Of a stretch of DNA of 64,000 bases, positions 7,244 to 15,660 are shown piece by piece (positions within the stretch are counted from its first letter, which is position 1; the number at the start of each line of letters is the position of its first letter). The position numbers and the translations under genes were made by a program. Source of the stretch: Alistipes_A hominis (GTDB taxonomy: Bacteria; Bacteroidota; Bacteroidia; Bacteroidales; Rikenellaceae). The stretch spans positions 372,001 to 436,000 of the forward strand of contig NZ_JACOOK010000003.1 of assembly GCF_014288115.1 (NCBI RefSeq), read 5' to 3'. The notes under the pieces were generated by a model that made no database searches, was not told the origin of the DNA, and worked only from the letters and a program-made list of their open reading frames with translations.

Positions 7244-9538
7244 ATGAAAAAGTTCACATTGTTTTCATTGGTGATGTTATCGGCCGCGTTGGCCTTTACA
7301 TCGTGCAGCAAAGAGCTTGATCCGGGACAAGTCCGGACGAAGGAAGTAGCCGTTTCACTCGCTACGCGGCTGCCGTCGGCCCCGCAATCGAGGGCCGTAA
7401 CCGAACAGGTAGCGGACATAGAGGGATACCACCTGCGGTATATCCTCGAAATCTGGACAAGCGGCGATAAGCCCGAACTCTACAAACGGATCGTAAAGGA
7501 GGCGGACGCAGACAAGACGACCTCTTTCGACGTCACGCTCCTTTCCGGCCATACTTTCGATTTTCTCTTGTGGGCCGACTATGCCGAGGACGGCGGCAAC
7601 GAGGATATGCACTATACGACCGTCAACGGTTTGAAGGAGGTCAGCCGGTCCGAAAAGACCTATATTACCGACGAGCAGCACGACTACGGGCTGGCAGCCA
7701 CCCGCGATGCTTTTTCGGCACACAAGCAAGTGACCGCAGATGCACCCATAAACGAAACCATTACCCTGACCCGTGCCGTAGCGCAGCTCAATATCTTTAC
7801 TACGGACTATGAGCAGGTGGAGGAGAGCTTCAGACCCGTCTACACCGGCCTTACCATAACGACGGCGGCGGATTTCAATGTACTGACCGGGACTTCGTTC
7901 GGTTCGGCGACTTCCGATCTCCGCTCGTATGTGGCTGTCAAGACCGAAAAGGAAGGTACTACGCCCGACAAGAACAAGGTGTTCACCGGCTATTATTTCA
8001 CTTCGTCCGAAGGGAAAAACGTAGTGGATATGGACGTGCATTTCTACCGTGCCGACAATAGCGAAGTCGTTACATATAACATGACCAACATTCCGTTGCA
8101 ACAGAACTACCGCACCAACGTGACCGGCGCCCTGCTTACTCAAACCGGAACGCTCCATGTCGAGACCGAAGCCGCTTTCGCCGGAGACGACATCGAAACG
8201 ACCGAGCCGAAAGATACGCCTACCGAAACGGGACTTTATTATTCGCTGGACGGTGAAGCTTGGACGAAATGGGAAACAGCGGATATGCCGGAAGGGACCT
8301 ATTCTTCGTTCGCGGCGCTCTCCGTAGGAGGAACGAAAGTGACATCGAATCAGCTTACCGCGATAAAGAACCGGAATCTCGAAGTGATCGACTTGGGCAG
8401 AGCCGTGTATGAACGTAATTATATGCCCGGTACTCTTTTCGATGCCAACACTTCATTACGGGCATTCGTATTTCCGGAAGGAATCACCTATGTGCCATCC
8501 TATTTTTTCCGGGATTGCAGCCATTTGTCAAGCGTCGGTCTGTCCAGTACAATGACAGAAGTTTCGGTCGGCAGCTTCCAGAACTGTACCTCGCTGACCG
8601 AAGTCACACTGCCCGAAAGCGTAACCAAATTATCTCAAATGGCTTTTAGGGACTGTGCAAATCTGAAAACGATAAATTTCGACCATATTGCTGAATATGG
8701 GAATATGGCATTTGCCGGATGTACTAATCTGGAGTTGGATGTGACTCTCCCCGCAAATATGACCGTAATACCGAGCAATCTATTTTTAAATTGTGCGAAT
8801 ATCCGTTCCGTAACTTTCCCGTCAGGATTGGAAACCATAAATTATAATGCGTTCTACGGTTGTTCGGGCATAACGGAGATCAATCTGCCCGAATCGGTGA
8901 CCGAAATCCAGTACGGGGCGTTTGCCGGGACATCCATATCCGAGGTCGAACTGCCCGATGGGATAAAGGTACTTTCGGATAGAATGTTCCTAAATTGTAA
9001 AAACTTAGTATCGGTAAAATTCGCCGACGATATTACATCCATAGGATCCGAGACTTTCCGTAATACGGCTCTTGAGTCGATTACCATTCCTGGCACGCTA
9101 TCCGTTGCTACCCAAGCGGCGTTCGCCAATATGCCGAACCTGAAAACCGCCGTTATCGAAGACGGGGAAGCTCCGTTGACATTCGGACTCGGATTCTTTT
9201 ATCAGGATGAAGCGTTGACATCCGTGACCTTCCCGTCCAATACGGCCGCTTTCAACAATAGTGTGTTGCTCGGATGCTACAATCTGGAAACCATCACCTG
9301 CAAAGCTATGAAAGCCCCTGCGGTGAAATTCGAGGATTTCGGAATGATCAATGAAGACCACGGCAGAAACTATCTGGCAGGCTTGAACGTGCCGGACGGA
9401 CAAAAGAAACTGATCGTACCTACCGGCGCGACCGGATACGAAGACGATCTTCAGGAAGACGGGACCGAGAACTACTGGAAAACCGTGCTGTTGAATCCCG
9501 ACAAATGCGGTTACACGATCGAATACCGGGATTTGTAA
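7244..9538 (+). CDS. Fimbrillin-domain lipoprotein fused to BspA-like leucine-rich repeats
   Basis: 764 residues from the ATG at 7244, chosen because it opens a clear lipoprotein signal (MKKFTLFSLVMLSAALAFTSCSKE is the natural N-terminus). The frame is open further upstream, but those codons overlap the previous gene. Residues ~25-330 are a fimbrillin-like domain homologous to the preceding gene. After a short linker, residues ~385-740 hold BspA-type (LRR_5) repeats: FRDCSHLSSVGLSSTMTEV, FQNCTSLTEVTLPESVTKL, FRDCANLKTINF, FYGCSGITEINLPESVTEI and more, ~23 residues each. BspA repeats mediate adhesion to host proteins or other bacteria, so this is likely the adhesive tip or major exposed subunit. 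It ends just before a strong palindrome. Confidence 0.88.
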   Translation: MKKFTLFSLVMLSAALAFTSCSKELDPGQVRTKEVAVSLATRLPSAPQSRAVTEQVADIEGYHLRYILEIWTSGDKPELYKRIVKEADADKTTSFDVTLLSGHTFDFLLWADYAEDGGNEDMHYTTVNGLKEVSRSEKTYITDEQHDYGLAATRDAFSAHKQVTADAPINETITLTRAVAQLNIFTTDYEQVEESFRPVYTGLTITTAADFNVLTGTSFGSATSDLRSYVAVKTEKEGTTPDKNKVFTGYYFTSSEGKNVVDMDVHFYRADNSEVVTYNMTNIPLQQNYRTNVTGALLTQTGTLHVETEAAFAGDDIETTEPKDTPTETGLYYSLDGEAWTKWETADMPEGTYSSFAALSVGGTKVTSNQLTAIKNRNLEVIDLGRAVYERNYMPGTLFDANTSLRAFVFPEGITYVPSYFFRDCSHLSSVGLSSTMTEVSVGSFQNCTSLTEVTLPESVTKLSQMAFRDCANLKTINFDHIAEYGNMAFAGCTNLELDVTLPANMTVIPSNLFLNCANIRSVTFPSGLETINYNAFYGCSGITEINLPESVTEIQYGAFAGTSISEVELPDGIKVLSDRMFLNCKNLVSVKFADDITSIGSETFRNTALESITIPGTLSVATQAAFANMPNLKTAVIEDGEAPLTFGLGFFYQDEALTSVTFPSNTAAFNNSVLLGCYNLETITCKAMKAPAVKFEDFGMINEDHGRNYLAGLNVPDGQKKLIVPTGATGYEDDLQEDGTENYWKTVLLNPDKCGYTIEYRDL

Positions 9539-9588
9539 TAACCTTTCGACGAGGAATATCCTCTACATAACATTAGTACACGAAGTAA

Positions 9589-9620
9589 ACCGGGACGCAC
9601 TTATATAAGTGCGTCCCGGT
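9589..9620 (+). terminator. Perfect 32-bp palindrome, likely terminator of the fimbrial operon
   Basis: ACCGGGACGCACTTAT at 9589-9604 is followed directly by its exact reverse complement at 9605-9620, about 50 bases after the last fimbrial stop. No strong T-run follows, so it may block exonucleases or terminate bidirectionally. Confidence 0.65.
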
Positions 9621-10461
9621 TCGATTATGTTCGGTCCGTTCGTGAGGTTAGAACGGGTCTTCGGTAGGTCGGTAATTTTTGTAGGGAGGCGTATATCTGC
9701 AAAGGTTCGGGGATTCAGTTTAGTCGGGTTAGCTTTATATATAAGCTAAACTAATGTAAACTAAATTCAGGCGGGTAGATTGGATTGCCTGTACGCTTTT
9801 GTTTTTGGAAAATGTTTAACTTCGCAAATGCGGTGCACCTCGATAACTCTTTTTCTTTTGGCCAGCAAAAAACAAGTATCATTCAAGCGATAAGAGGGGG
9901 ATAATGCAATTGTCAGGGAAAACGCTCCTAAATGTGCTGACGAAAAGAAAAAGAAACACGAAACAAGAGTGCCGAGAGGTGCTTAGATTGCCGATGCTAT
10001 ATCCCCTTTTGTTCCTATATTGTTTCTTTCAACGGTTGTTCTTAGCTATATTTTACTGATTAAATGTTATTTATGCAAATATAGGATAACATTTACCAGA
10101 TTTCGTATAAGCAAAACAAATTTGAACGCTTTTCAATATGGTTGGGTCGAGTATAGTCGACGATGTAAAAGTAGGGAAAAATTTCTTTAAATGGATTTTT
10201 TTGAATATTTCCCATAATTTTTTTTTGTGTTTTGATGGTTGTTTCCTGTTAAGAAATTTGTTTTTGGCATTCTTTTATTATTAAATATGTGTAATTAATG
10301 TTTATGTGGTATTTAACATTTACGGGTTAAAAAAATGTTAAATGACTATTGTTTTATTGAAAAGGGGCTTGTATATTTACGACATACTTTGTTATGAATA
10401 TTTAACATTATTTGTCATATTCTGGTCGAAAATCAATATTAACCAAACATATATATTTCCC
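9621..10461. other. AT-rich intergenic region
   Basis: No supported gene. A small inverted repeat, TTAGCTT at 9729-9735 with AAGCTAA at 9743-9749, encloses TATATAT. From ~10060 the sequence is very AT-rich and leads into the double-glycine-leader gene; the frame open from 10342 upstream of the ATG at 10462 has no signal or domain and is treated as leader sequence. Confidence 0.5.
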
Positions 10462-11046
10462 ATGAAAAGCAATAGAAAAAAATGCAATCTCAACCAGTTG
10501 GCGGGGATTATGCCAATTATCGGGAATGAAGAACAGAAAAATTCCGTAGGTGGAGATTACTATTACTCAGAACAAGGAGAGTTGCTTGGTTATCAGCCTG
10601 GGGGCAATCAAATTCGCGTGATTGATAAAGCGCAATACAGTAATGGAATGTATAGCACCGCTAAATTACTTTGTTATGCGTCTTCTGAGGCTCAACGTAA
10701 TGTGTTTTCCAAGATAGCGGGAGTCGATTGTCAAGTCACGGCCGGTGCCTCGGTTCCAGATGCCAACGGCTATGTTGAAGAAGCATATTGTACGCCTTCG
10801 GGGCAGATCTATATGAATTATTACGGAAGTGTATACCGGCAGTGTGATTTTTGGGATGTATATTCGACATTATTGCATGAAAGGACTCATTTGGGACAAA
10901 TAGGCTCCAATTTGACTAGTGATGACCGGGAATTATTGGCCCGGCAAGCGCAGATAAACGATCCTTACTTCAGCCGTTGTTCCGAAGATTACCAATTGCG
11001 GGTGTTATGTGATTTTGTACTCCGTGGCGGAACAGTTTATTTCTAA
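10462..11046 (+). CDS. Double-glycine-leader secreted protein with HExxH zinc-protease motif
   Basis: 194 residues from the ATG at 10462, chosen because it starts a bacteriocin-type leader: MKSNRKKCNLNQLAGIMPII then GNEEQKNSVGG, with the cleavage site after Gly30-Gly31. Leaders of this kind are removed by C39-peptidase ABC transporters during export. The cargo of about 163 residues contains LLHERTHLGQIG. The HERTH at 139-143 fits HExxH of zincin metallopeptidases, with acidic candidates for a third ligand just after (DDRELLARQ). Cys residues at 71, 90, 110, 128, 172 and 183 suggest disulfides outside the cell. An HlyD adaptor and a C39 transporter remnant lie downstream. Role as a secreted peptidase or toxin is inference; I do not recognise the cargo family. 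Confidence 0.7.
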   Translation: MKSNRKKCNLNQLAGIMPIIGNEEQKNSVGGDYYYSEQGELLGYQPGGNQIRVIDKAQYSNGMYSTAKLLCYASSEAQRNVFSKIAGVDCQVTAGASVPDANGYVEEAYCTPSGQIYMNYYGSVYRQCDFWDVYSTLLHERTHLGQIGSNLTSDDRELLARQAQINDPYFSRCSEDYQLRVLCDFVLRGGTVYF

Positions 11047-11057
11047 TTTTAATTGAA

Positions 11058-11801
11058 ATGAAGAAAGTTTACCATGGGAAAAGGGGCATTGCAATGTTCA
11101 TTCTGGGTATTTGGATTCTTATTACATCGTGTGCAGATAGCGTAAAAGTTCCTCCTCGGCAGTTTCATAGCTGGACGAGCGATGTGATATTTCTCGACAG
11201 TACTCGTTACCTGATGGACCGATCGCCTCTGTATGGACTTGGAGGTTATGAGTATTTGCTGCCCATAGGAGTGACGATGATAGATCCGCCATACCCCCCC
11301 GGAACAATAGGAAACGATGATAAAAAATACGCAGCGATCTGGACGTTGGTTGACAGCATGCTTTATCTGAGAGCTATCGACGGCATAAGAACGGTACCGA
11401 GAGTCTACATGAGTACGCAATATATTCCGGAAATGAAGAAATTCCTCATAAGTAAAAAAGCGGTGAAAAAAGCCGAAACTCCTCTCGATAAGACACCCAT
11501 TCGGGCCGCCTGGGTAACAGGCTTGTTTTACGTCAAAAAAGCGGTGGATAAGCCCGGGGAATTCTTCGATTTGGGCGCATGGAGAAAAAGTCCGTTTCAA
11601 GAATTGACTTTCGACGAGGGGAAACTCGTTTCGGTCAGGGAAATAGAAACTCTTCCCGTTACGGAAGACGATGAAAAAGAATACCAGAAAAAGTTAATAG
11701 AGAACAGGGAGAATCGGGGTAAAGTAAACGAATACATGGAACGGTATCATTTGAAATATTTGGACTTATACGACGATAATAATAATAAAGTCCCTTTTTA
11801 A
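11058..11801 (+). CDS. Hypothetical lipoprotein paired with the leader-zincin gene
   Basis: 247 residues with a lipoprotein-type signal (GIAMFILGIWILITSC, lipidated Cys ~26). The start lies 11 bases after the previous stop, so the two form an operon. The mature part is predicted soluble and periplasmic or surface-bound. Recognisable landmarks are YAAIWTLVDSMLYLRAIDG, TGLFYVKKAVDKPGEFFDLG and a Lys/Glu-rich tail. No family is recognised. A decayed paralogue of this gene follows at 11955-12522, also directly behind a double-glycine leader remnant, so leader protein and lipoprotein travel as a pair. An immunity or chaperone role for the lipoprotein would fit that pairing, but nothing in the sequence proves it. 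Confidence 0.7.
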   Translation: MKKVYHGKRGIAMFILGIWILITSCADSVKVPPRQFHSWTSDVIFLDSTRYLMDRSPLYGLGGYEYLLPIGVTMIDPPYPPGTIGNDDKKYAAIWTLVDSMLYLRAIDGIRTVPRVYMSTQYIPEMKKFLISKKAVKKAETPLDKTPIRAAWVTGLFYVKKAVDKPGEFFDLGAWRKSPFQELTFDEGKLVSVREIETLPVTEDDEKEYQKKLIENRENRGKVNEYMERYHLKYLDLYDDNNNKVPF

Positions 11802-11870
11802 AAAGGGAGGCTGATAGTATTGTTTTCAATGCGCTAAGAAATCGCACATAATTATAAAAGTAAAACTACC

Positions 11871-11951
11871 ATGAAAAACAATCGAAAGAAATATAATCTC
11901 AATGAACTAGTAGATATCTTGTCGGTTATCGAGAACGATGATGGACAGTGA
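11871..11951 (+). pseudogene. Second double-glycine leader peptide, truncated
   Basis: 26 codons reading MKNNRKKYNLNELVDILSVI then ENDDGQ and TGA. This matches the leader of the 10462 gene position by position (MKSNRKKCNLNQLAGIMPII, then GNEEQ) but stops just before the GG site. No cargo with HExxH follows in any frame. It is too short for usual gene callers. It marks the start of a duplicated and decayed leader-lipoprotein unit. Confidence 0.75.
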
Positions 11952-11954
11952 GGT

Positions 11955-12522
11955 ATAAGGGCAACTGCACACCAGAGGTATGATCTCGTTTTACATGCCT
12001 GGGATATTGAGCGAGTCCCCTCTACGGGATCTTAAAGATTATCGAGGAGCGTGCGGTGAAGGAGGGTTCATATTTACTGATTTCCACATCCTGAGGAGGC
12101 GGAGAAGCACTATTGAAAAACCATATGCCACGATATGGGTTTTATTCGATAGCACCTTATTCCTTACCGCATTGGATTATAGCTGTACTTCTCTTTCATT
12201 TGGAGCTGCTTCGGATAGGGTGTATCGTTCGATGGAAATTTTTTTTGGGGAAACAATCCGTTCCTGGCGAAAAGGTGAAATTGCCGCCATTCAGAATAAT
12301 TTCCCTCGGACAGATCAAAGCTGAAAGGGTAAATGGCTGTTTTTATGTGAAGAAAGCGTTAGATTCGATATTCCCTGATACTAAAGCATGACAGTCGTTA
12401 CCGTTCACTAAGTTGATATTTCAAAATGAGATTTTGGTGTCGAGATAAAAATTTGAAACATATCCCCTGATACAAATTCAGAAAAGAAAGCTTTCAAAAA
12501 AAGAAGAAGCGATCCAATAAGA
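11955..12522 (+). pseudogene. Decayed paralogue of the 11058 lipoprotein
   Basis: Fragments in several frames line up in order with the intact lipoprotein. KPYATIWVLFDSTLFLTALD matches KKYAAIWTLVDSMLYLRAID. VNGCFYVKKALDS matches VTGLFYVKKAVDK. FTKLIFQNEILVSR, a stop, then KFETYPLI matches FQELTFDEGKLVSVREIETL. The signal peptide region is no longer readable, and frameshifts and stops interrupt the rest. Together with the leader remnant just upstream this is the broken second copy of a two-gene unit. Confidence 0.8.
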
Positions 12523-12571
12523 AAAAGGGGGATTAATAAAAACATCTATCCGGATAGTCTGAGTAGGGCAT

Positions 12572-13927
12572 ATGACTGAAATAAGAGAAGAAGGCGATAT
12601 TTCTCCTGGTGTCGGCGCTGGGCAGTCCATATCAATGAATGATAATCAGGATGCTGACAAGAGCGAAGAAGTTCAGGATATCATTGATCGGATACCTACA
12701 CGGTGGACGGAGCGCATTTCGTTGCTTACGGCATTGTTGATTTTAGGGATCATCGCGTTGGGTTTTATCATCAAATACCCCGATACGGTAGATGGTCAGA
12801 TCTCAGTGACAGCCCATGCGGCTCCGGTACGTCTTGTGGCTAATACGAGCGGCAAAATGTACTTGCTTCGTGAAAGTGGAGATTATTTGTGTAAAGGAGA
12901 TGTAATCGCTTATATCGAGAGCGGGGCCGACTATCGGGATATCCTGTACCTGGACTCAACACTACGTTCAACAGGTTTTGAGAATACCGGTATGGACTCG
13001 TTGCCCGGAGATCTGATCCTCGGTGACGTGGGTACGGCCTACAACTCTTTTATGGTTGCGTATGCCCAATACAAGCTTCTGATTCAGTCGGATATTTATG
13101 AAACGATGCGTAGGAATCTCACGGGCAAGATCGCCCTTGATGAGCAGATCGTGGTGAACATGGTCCGGGAAATCGAGCTGAAGAAACAGGCTGTGGACAG
13201 CGCATACGCACAATTAGATCGGGATAGCCTACTTGTAATACAAAACGCCTTGTCTGTGGCGGAGTATCAACAACAACGTAATAACTGTCTTGTTCTGGAA
13301 GAGGCGGTATTAACGTTGCAGAATAACCGGTTGGCCAAACAATCGGAGATTGCCCAGAATCGTTTGGAAATCCAGCGTATCACACTCGAAGAAAATGAAA
13401 CCCGTGCTAAGACATTCGCCGAGGTGAATACGGCCCGCAATGCGTTGGAGAACGCTGTCAATGTATGGAAAGAGCGATATCTACAGTATGCACCGATCGA
13501 CGGAGAATTGGAATATCTCGGCTTTTGGAGGGAGAACAGTTTTGTCAATTCCGGACAGGAGCTTTTCACGGTTATTCCGGATAAAGGCGATTTCTTCGGT
13601 GAGATAAAGATTCCGGCTCAGGGAGCGGGAAAGGTCGAGGTGGGGCAGCAGGCCAACGTGAAATTGCTGAAATATCCTTATGACGAGTACGGTTATTTGC
13701 GTGGTAAGGTAAGTTCCATTTCACGGATCACAAACAATATCAATACTGAGAATGGAATCACCCCTACTTATTTGGTTACCATATCGTTTCCGGATGGCAT
13801 GACGACGAATTTTGGTCGCCGTCTTCCTCTCGATTTCGAAACGCAGGGCCAGGTAGAGATTATCACTAAACGAAAGCGACTGATCGAGAGATTGTTCGAT
13901 AATCTGAAAGCCAAAGCGGAGAAATAA
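12572..13927 (+). CDS. HlyD-family membrane-fusion (periplasmic adaptor) protein
   Basis: 451 residues. A cytosolic N-terminus of ~48 residues precedes one membrane segment at about 49-68 (ISLLTALLILGIIALGFIIK). A biotinyl-lipoyl half-motif follows (VRLVANTSGKMYLLRESGDY, then LCKGDVIAYI), then a long helical hairpin at ~150-300 and the second lipoyl half with beta-barrel domain (YAPIDGELEYLGFW, GQELFTVIPDKGDFFGEIKI). Such adaptors link an inner-membrane ABC exporter to an outer-membrane channel in type I-like secretion. It sits between the leader-peptide genes and the start of a C39-peptidase ABC transporter, the classic order for exporting double-glycine peptides. No outer-membrane TolC gene is in the window. 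Confidence 0.9.
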   Translation: MTEIREEGDISPGVGAGQSISMNDNQDADKSEEVQDIIDRIPTRWTERISLLTALLILGIIALGFIIKYPDTVDGQISVTAHAAPVRLVANTSGKMYLLRESGDYLCKGDVIAYIESGADYRDILYLDSTLRSTGFENTGMDSLPGDLILGDVGTAYNSFMVAYAQYKLLIQSDIYETMRRNLTGKIALDEQIVVNMVREIELKKQAVDSAYAQLDRDSLLVIQNALSVAEYQQQRNNCLVLEEAVLTLQNNRLAKQSEIAQNRLEIQRITLEENETRAKTFAEVNTARNALENAVNVWKERYLQYAPIDGELEYLGFWRENSFVNSGQELFTVIPDKGDFFGEIKIPAQGAGKVEVGQQANVKLLKYPYDEYGYLRGKVSSISRITNNINTENGITPTYLVTISFPDGMTTNFGRRLPLDFETQGQVEIITKRKRLIERLFDNLKAKAEK

Positions 13928-13986
13928 TATATCCTGCCGATCCGTCACATCCAGAAATTGATTGTCCAACCTATTCACCCAACTTT

Positions 13987-14076
13987 ATGTTTAAACTCTT
14001 TCCGGTTGAATATCAGATGGACTCGCAAGACTGCGGGCCAGCTTCGCTGAAGATTATTGCTAATAGAAATAGTTGA
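13987..14076 (+). pseudogene. C39-peptidase ABC transporter reduced to its first 29 codons
   Basis: ATG at 13987 opens MFKLFPVEYQMDSQDCGPAS, then LKIIANRNS and TGA. QMDSQDCGPASLKII is the active-site box of peptidase C39, with catalytic Cys16, which cuts double-glycine leaders in bacteriocin exporters. The natural protein is ~700 residues with membrane and ABC domains; none of that is present downstream, where a hydrolase gene begins within 70 bases. A deletion therefore removed the exporter, leaving the adaptor and cargo genes without their pump at this locus. Confidence 0.85.
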
Positions 14077-14138
14077 ATTTATTTGTTATAAATATAGGAA
14101 TTAATTTTAATTTGATACAGGTCTTCATCCGAGATTAG

Positions 14139-15365
14139 ATGCTTAAACCAAGATTCATGTGGAAATCTGGTCGGGATAATAATTGGCAAATCACGATAGT
14201 GAAAATATCCGGAAAATTCGCCAAAATTATTTGTGAAAATCAGGGAAATACTGTAACTTTCACATCTGAAAATACCCTTGAGGGGAATATCGTGCAAAAT
14301 GGAAAATCTTTGACATGTGTATTCAATAAACTTGATAGGCCGCAGGAACCTCGTCCCCCATATAATTATGAGTCTAAAAACATTGTTTTTAAGAATGAGA
14401 TAGAAAACTTCTACCTCGCTGGTACTCTGACAATTCCTAATAAAATGAATGGATTTCCTGCAGTGGTATTAATTTCTGGATCAGGATTGCAGAATCGAGA
14501 CGAAGAAATCTTTGATCACCGGCCATTTAGAGTGATCGCAGATTATCTTTCAAGAAGAGGGATAGCGGTATTGCGTTACGATGACAGAGGTTATAATTGG
14601 TCGAAAGGACGCGCCGATTCAACAAGTATGGAAGGGTATATGTTTGATGCCATGAGTGCAGTAAATTATTTGAAAACAGTTCCCGGTTTAGATACAACAC
14701 GCATAGGACTTATAGGACATAGCGAAGGAGGAACAATTGCATTTATGGCAGCGGCAAGAAATCCTTCTATATCATATATTATTTCGATGGCGGGCATGGG
14801 GATCCCCGGAGATTCCCTCATGTTGATCCAGAATAGAGATATATTATTGGCAGAAGGGTATTCTGAGGAAATTTCAAGTAGTTATTGTGCATTATTACAG
14901 AGGGTTTTTGATATATACAAAACATATACGACAGAATACATTTTAGATAATCTACAATCATTAATACAAGAAGTTTATACTAACAATCCTTTGGACTTGC
15001 CGGATGAACTCAAAAAAAATATTACTTTATTGTTAAAGACTCCAGTGTCTTATTATTTAAAAGATTTTTTGAAACATAATCCGATATATGATCTTGCCCA
15101 AATATCATGTCCGGTGCTCGCTATTAATGGCGAAGTAGATTTGCAAGTAAATTCTTTTCTGAATTTGAACGCTATATATAAAGGCGTACATAATAATGGA
15201 AATGATAAAGTGACGATAATTGAATATCCGAATTTAAATCATCTTTTTCAAACCGCTCAAACAGGACGTATTTCCGAATACGGGTCAATTACAGAAACTA
15301 TTTCTCCTCAAGTTTTGGAGGATATGTACAACTGGATCACACAAGTTGTTTCAACTTTACAATAA
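14139..15365 (+). CDS. Alpha/beta hydrolase (S9/S33-like), probably 5'-truncated
   Basis: 408 residues. An N-terminal beta-rich segment (residues ~1-70, ending CVFNKLDRPQEPRPPY) is the second half of the accessory domain usually found in secreted Bacteroidota hydrolases. The hydrolase fold follows: LISGSGLQNRDEE oxyanion region, YDDRGYNWSKG, nucleophile GLIGHSEGG (Ser195), acid NGEVDLQV (Asp334), base NLNHLF (His368), so the triad is complete. A stop codon stands directly before the ATG, and there is no signal peptide, whereas relatives have one plus ~50 more residues, so the 5' end looks cut off by the same rearrangement that removed the C39 transporter. Whether a shortened enzyme is made is uncertain. 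Confidence 0.75.
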   Translation: MLKPRFMWKSGRDNNWQITIVKISGKFAKIICENQGNTVTFTSENTLEGNIVQNGKSLTCVFNKLDRPQEPRPPYNYESKNIVFKNEIENFYLAGTLTIPNKMNGFPAVVLISGSGLQNRDEEIFDHRPFRVIADYLSRRGIAVLRYDDRGYNWSKGRADSTSMEGYMFDAMSAVNYLKTVPGLDTTRIGLIGHSEGGTIAFMAAARNPSISYIISMAGMGIPGDSLMLIQNRDILLAEGYSEEISSSYCALLQRVFDIYKTYTTEYILDNLQSLIQEVYTNNPLDLPDELKKNITLLLKTPVSYYLKDFLKHNPIYDLAQISCPVLAINGEVDLQVNSFLNLNAIYKGVHNNGNDKVTIIEYPNLNHLFQTAQTGRISEYGSITETISPQVLEDMYNWITQVVSTLQ

Positions 15366-15484
15366 TAATGAAGCGATGAGAAAGGATGTATCTTAAAAAA
15401 AAACTATATATAATTATTATGATTAATACTTTAAATTCCTGAAGAATTGAAATCGGAATTTCCTAATTCTGTATTCTCCGAAAA

Positions 15485-15524
15485 GTACAATGGTTAAGTC
15501 TATATATAGATTTAACCATTGTAC
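15485..15524. repeat. 40-bp near-perfect palindrome
   Basis: GTACAATGGTTAA at 15485-15497 pairs with TTAACCATTGTAC at 15512-15524, with TCTATA/TATAGA continuing inside; one central mismatch pair. It lies about 120 bases after the hydrolase gene and 137 before the next ATG. Terminator or protein-binding site are both possible. Confidence 0.65.
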
Positions 15525-15660
15525 CTTATCCTGCCACAACCAGAGTCTCCTGAACGGGATTAACTTATACCGCCCATCCCTTTCCACATCATACTTAACT
15601 ATTCGAACTGTCAACACCCAAATCAATCTTCGATATATTCTATTATTTAATTATCAAATA

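Noticed and set aside
10342..10461. N-terminal extension of the double-glycine-leader protein
   Set aside because: Forty extra residues would place a hydrophobic stretch before a leader that must be N-terminal; the ATG at 10462 gives the normal leader.
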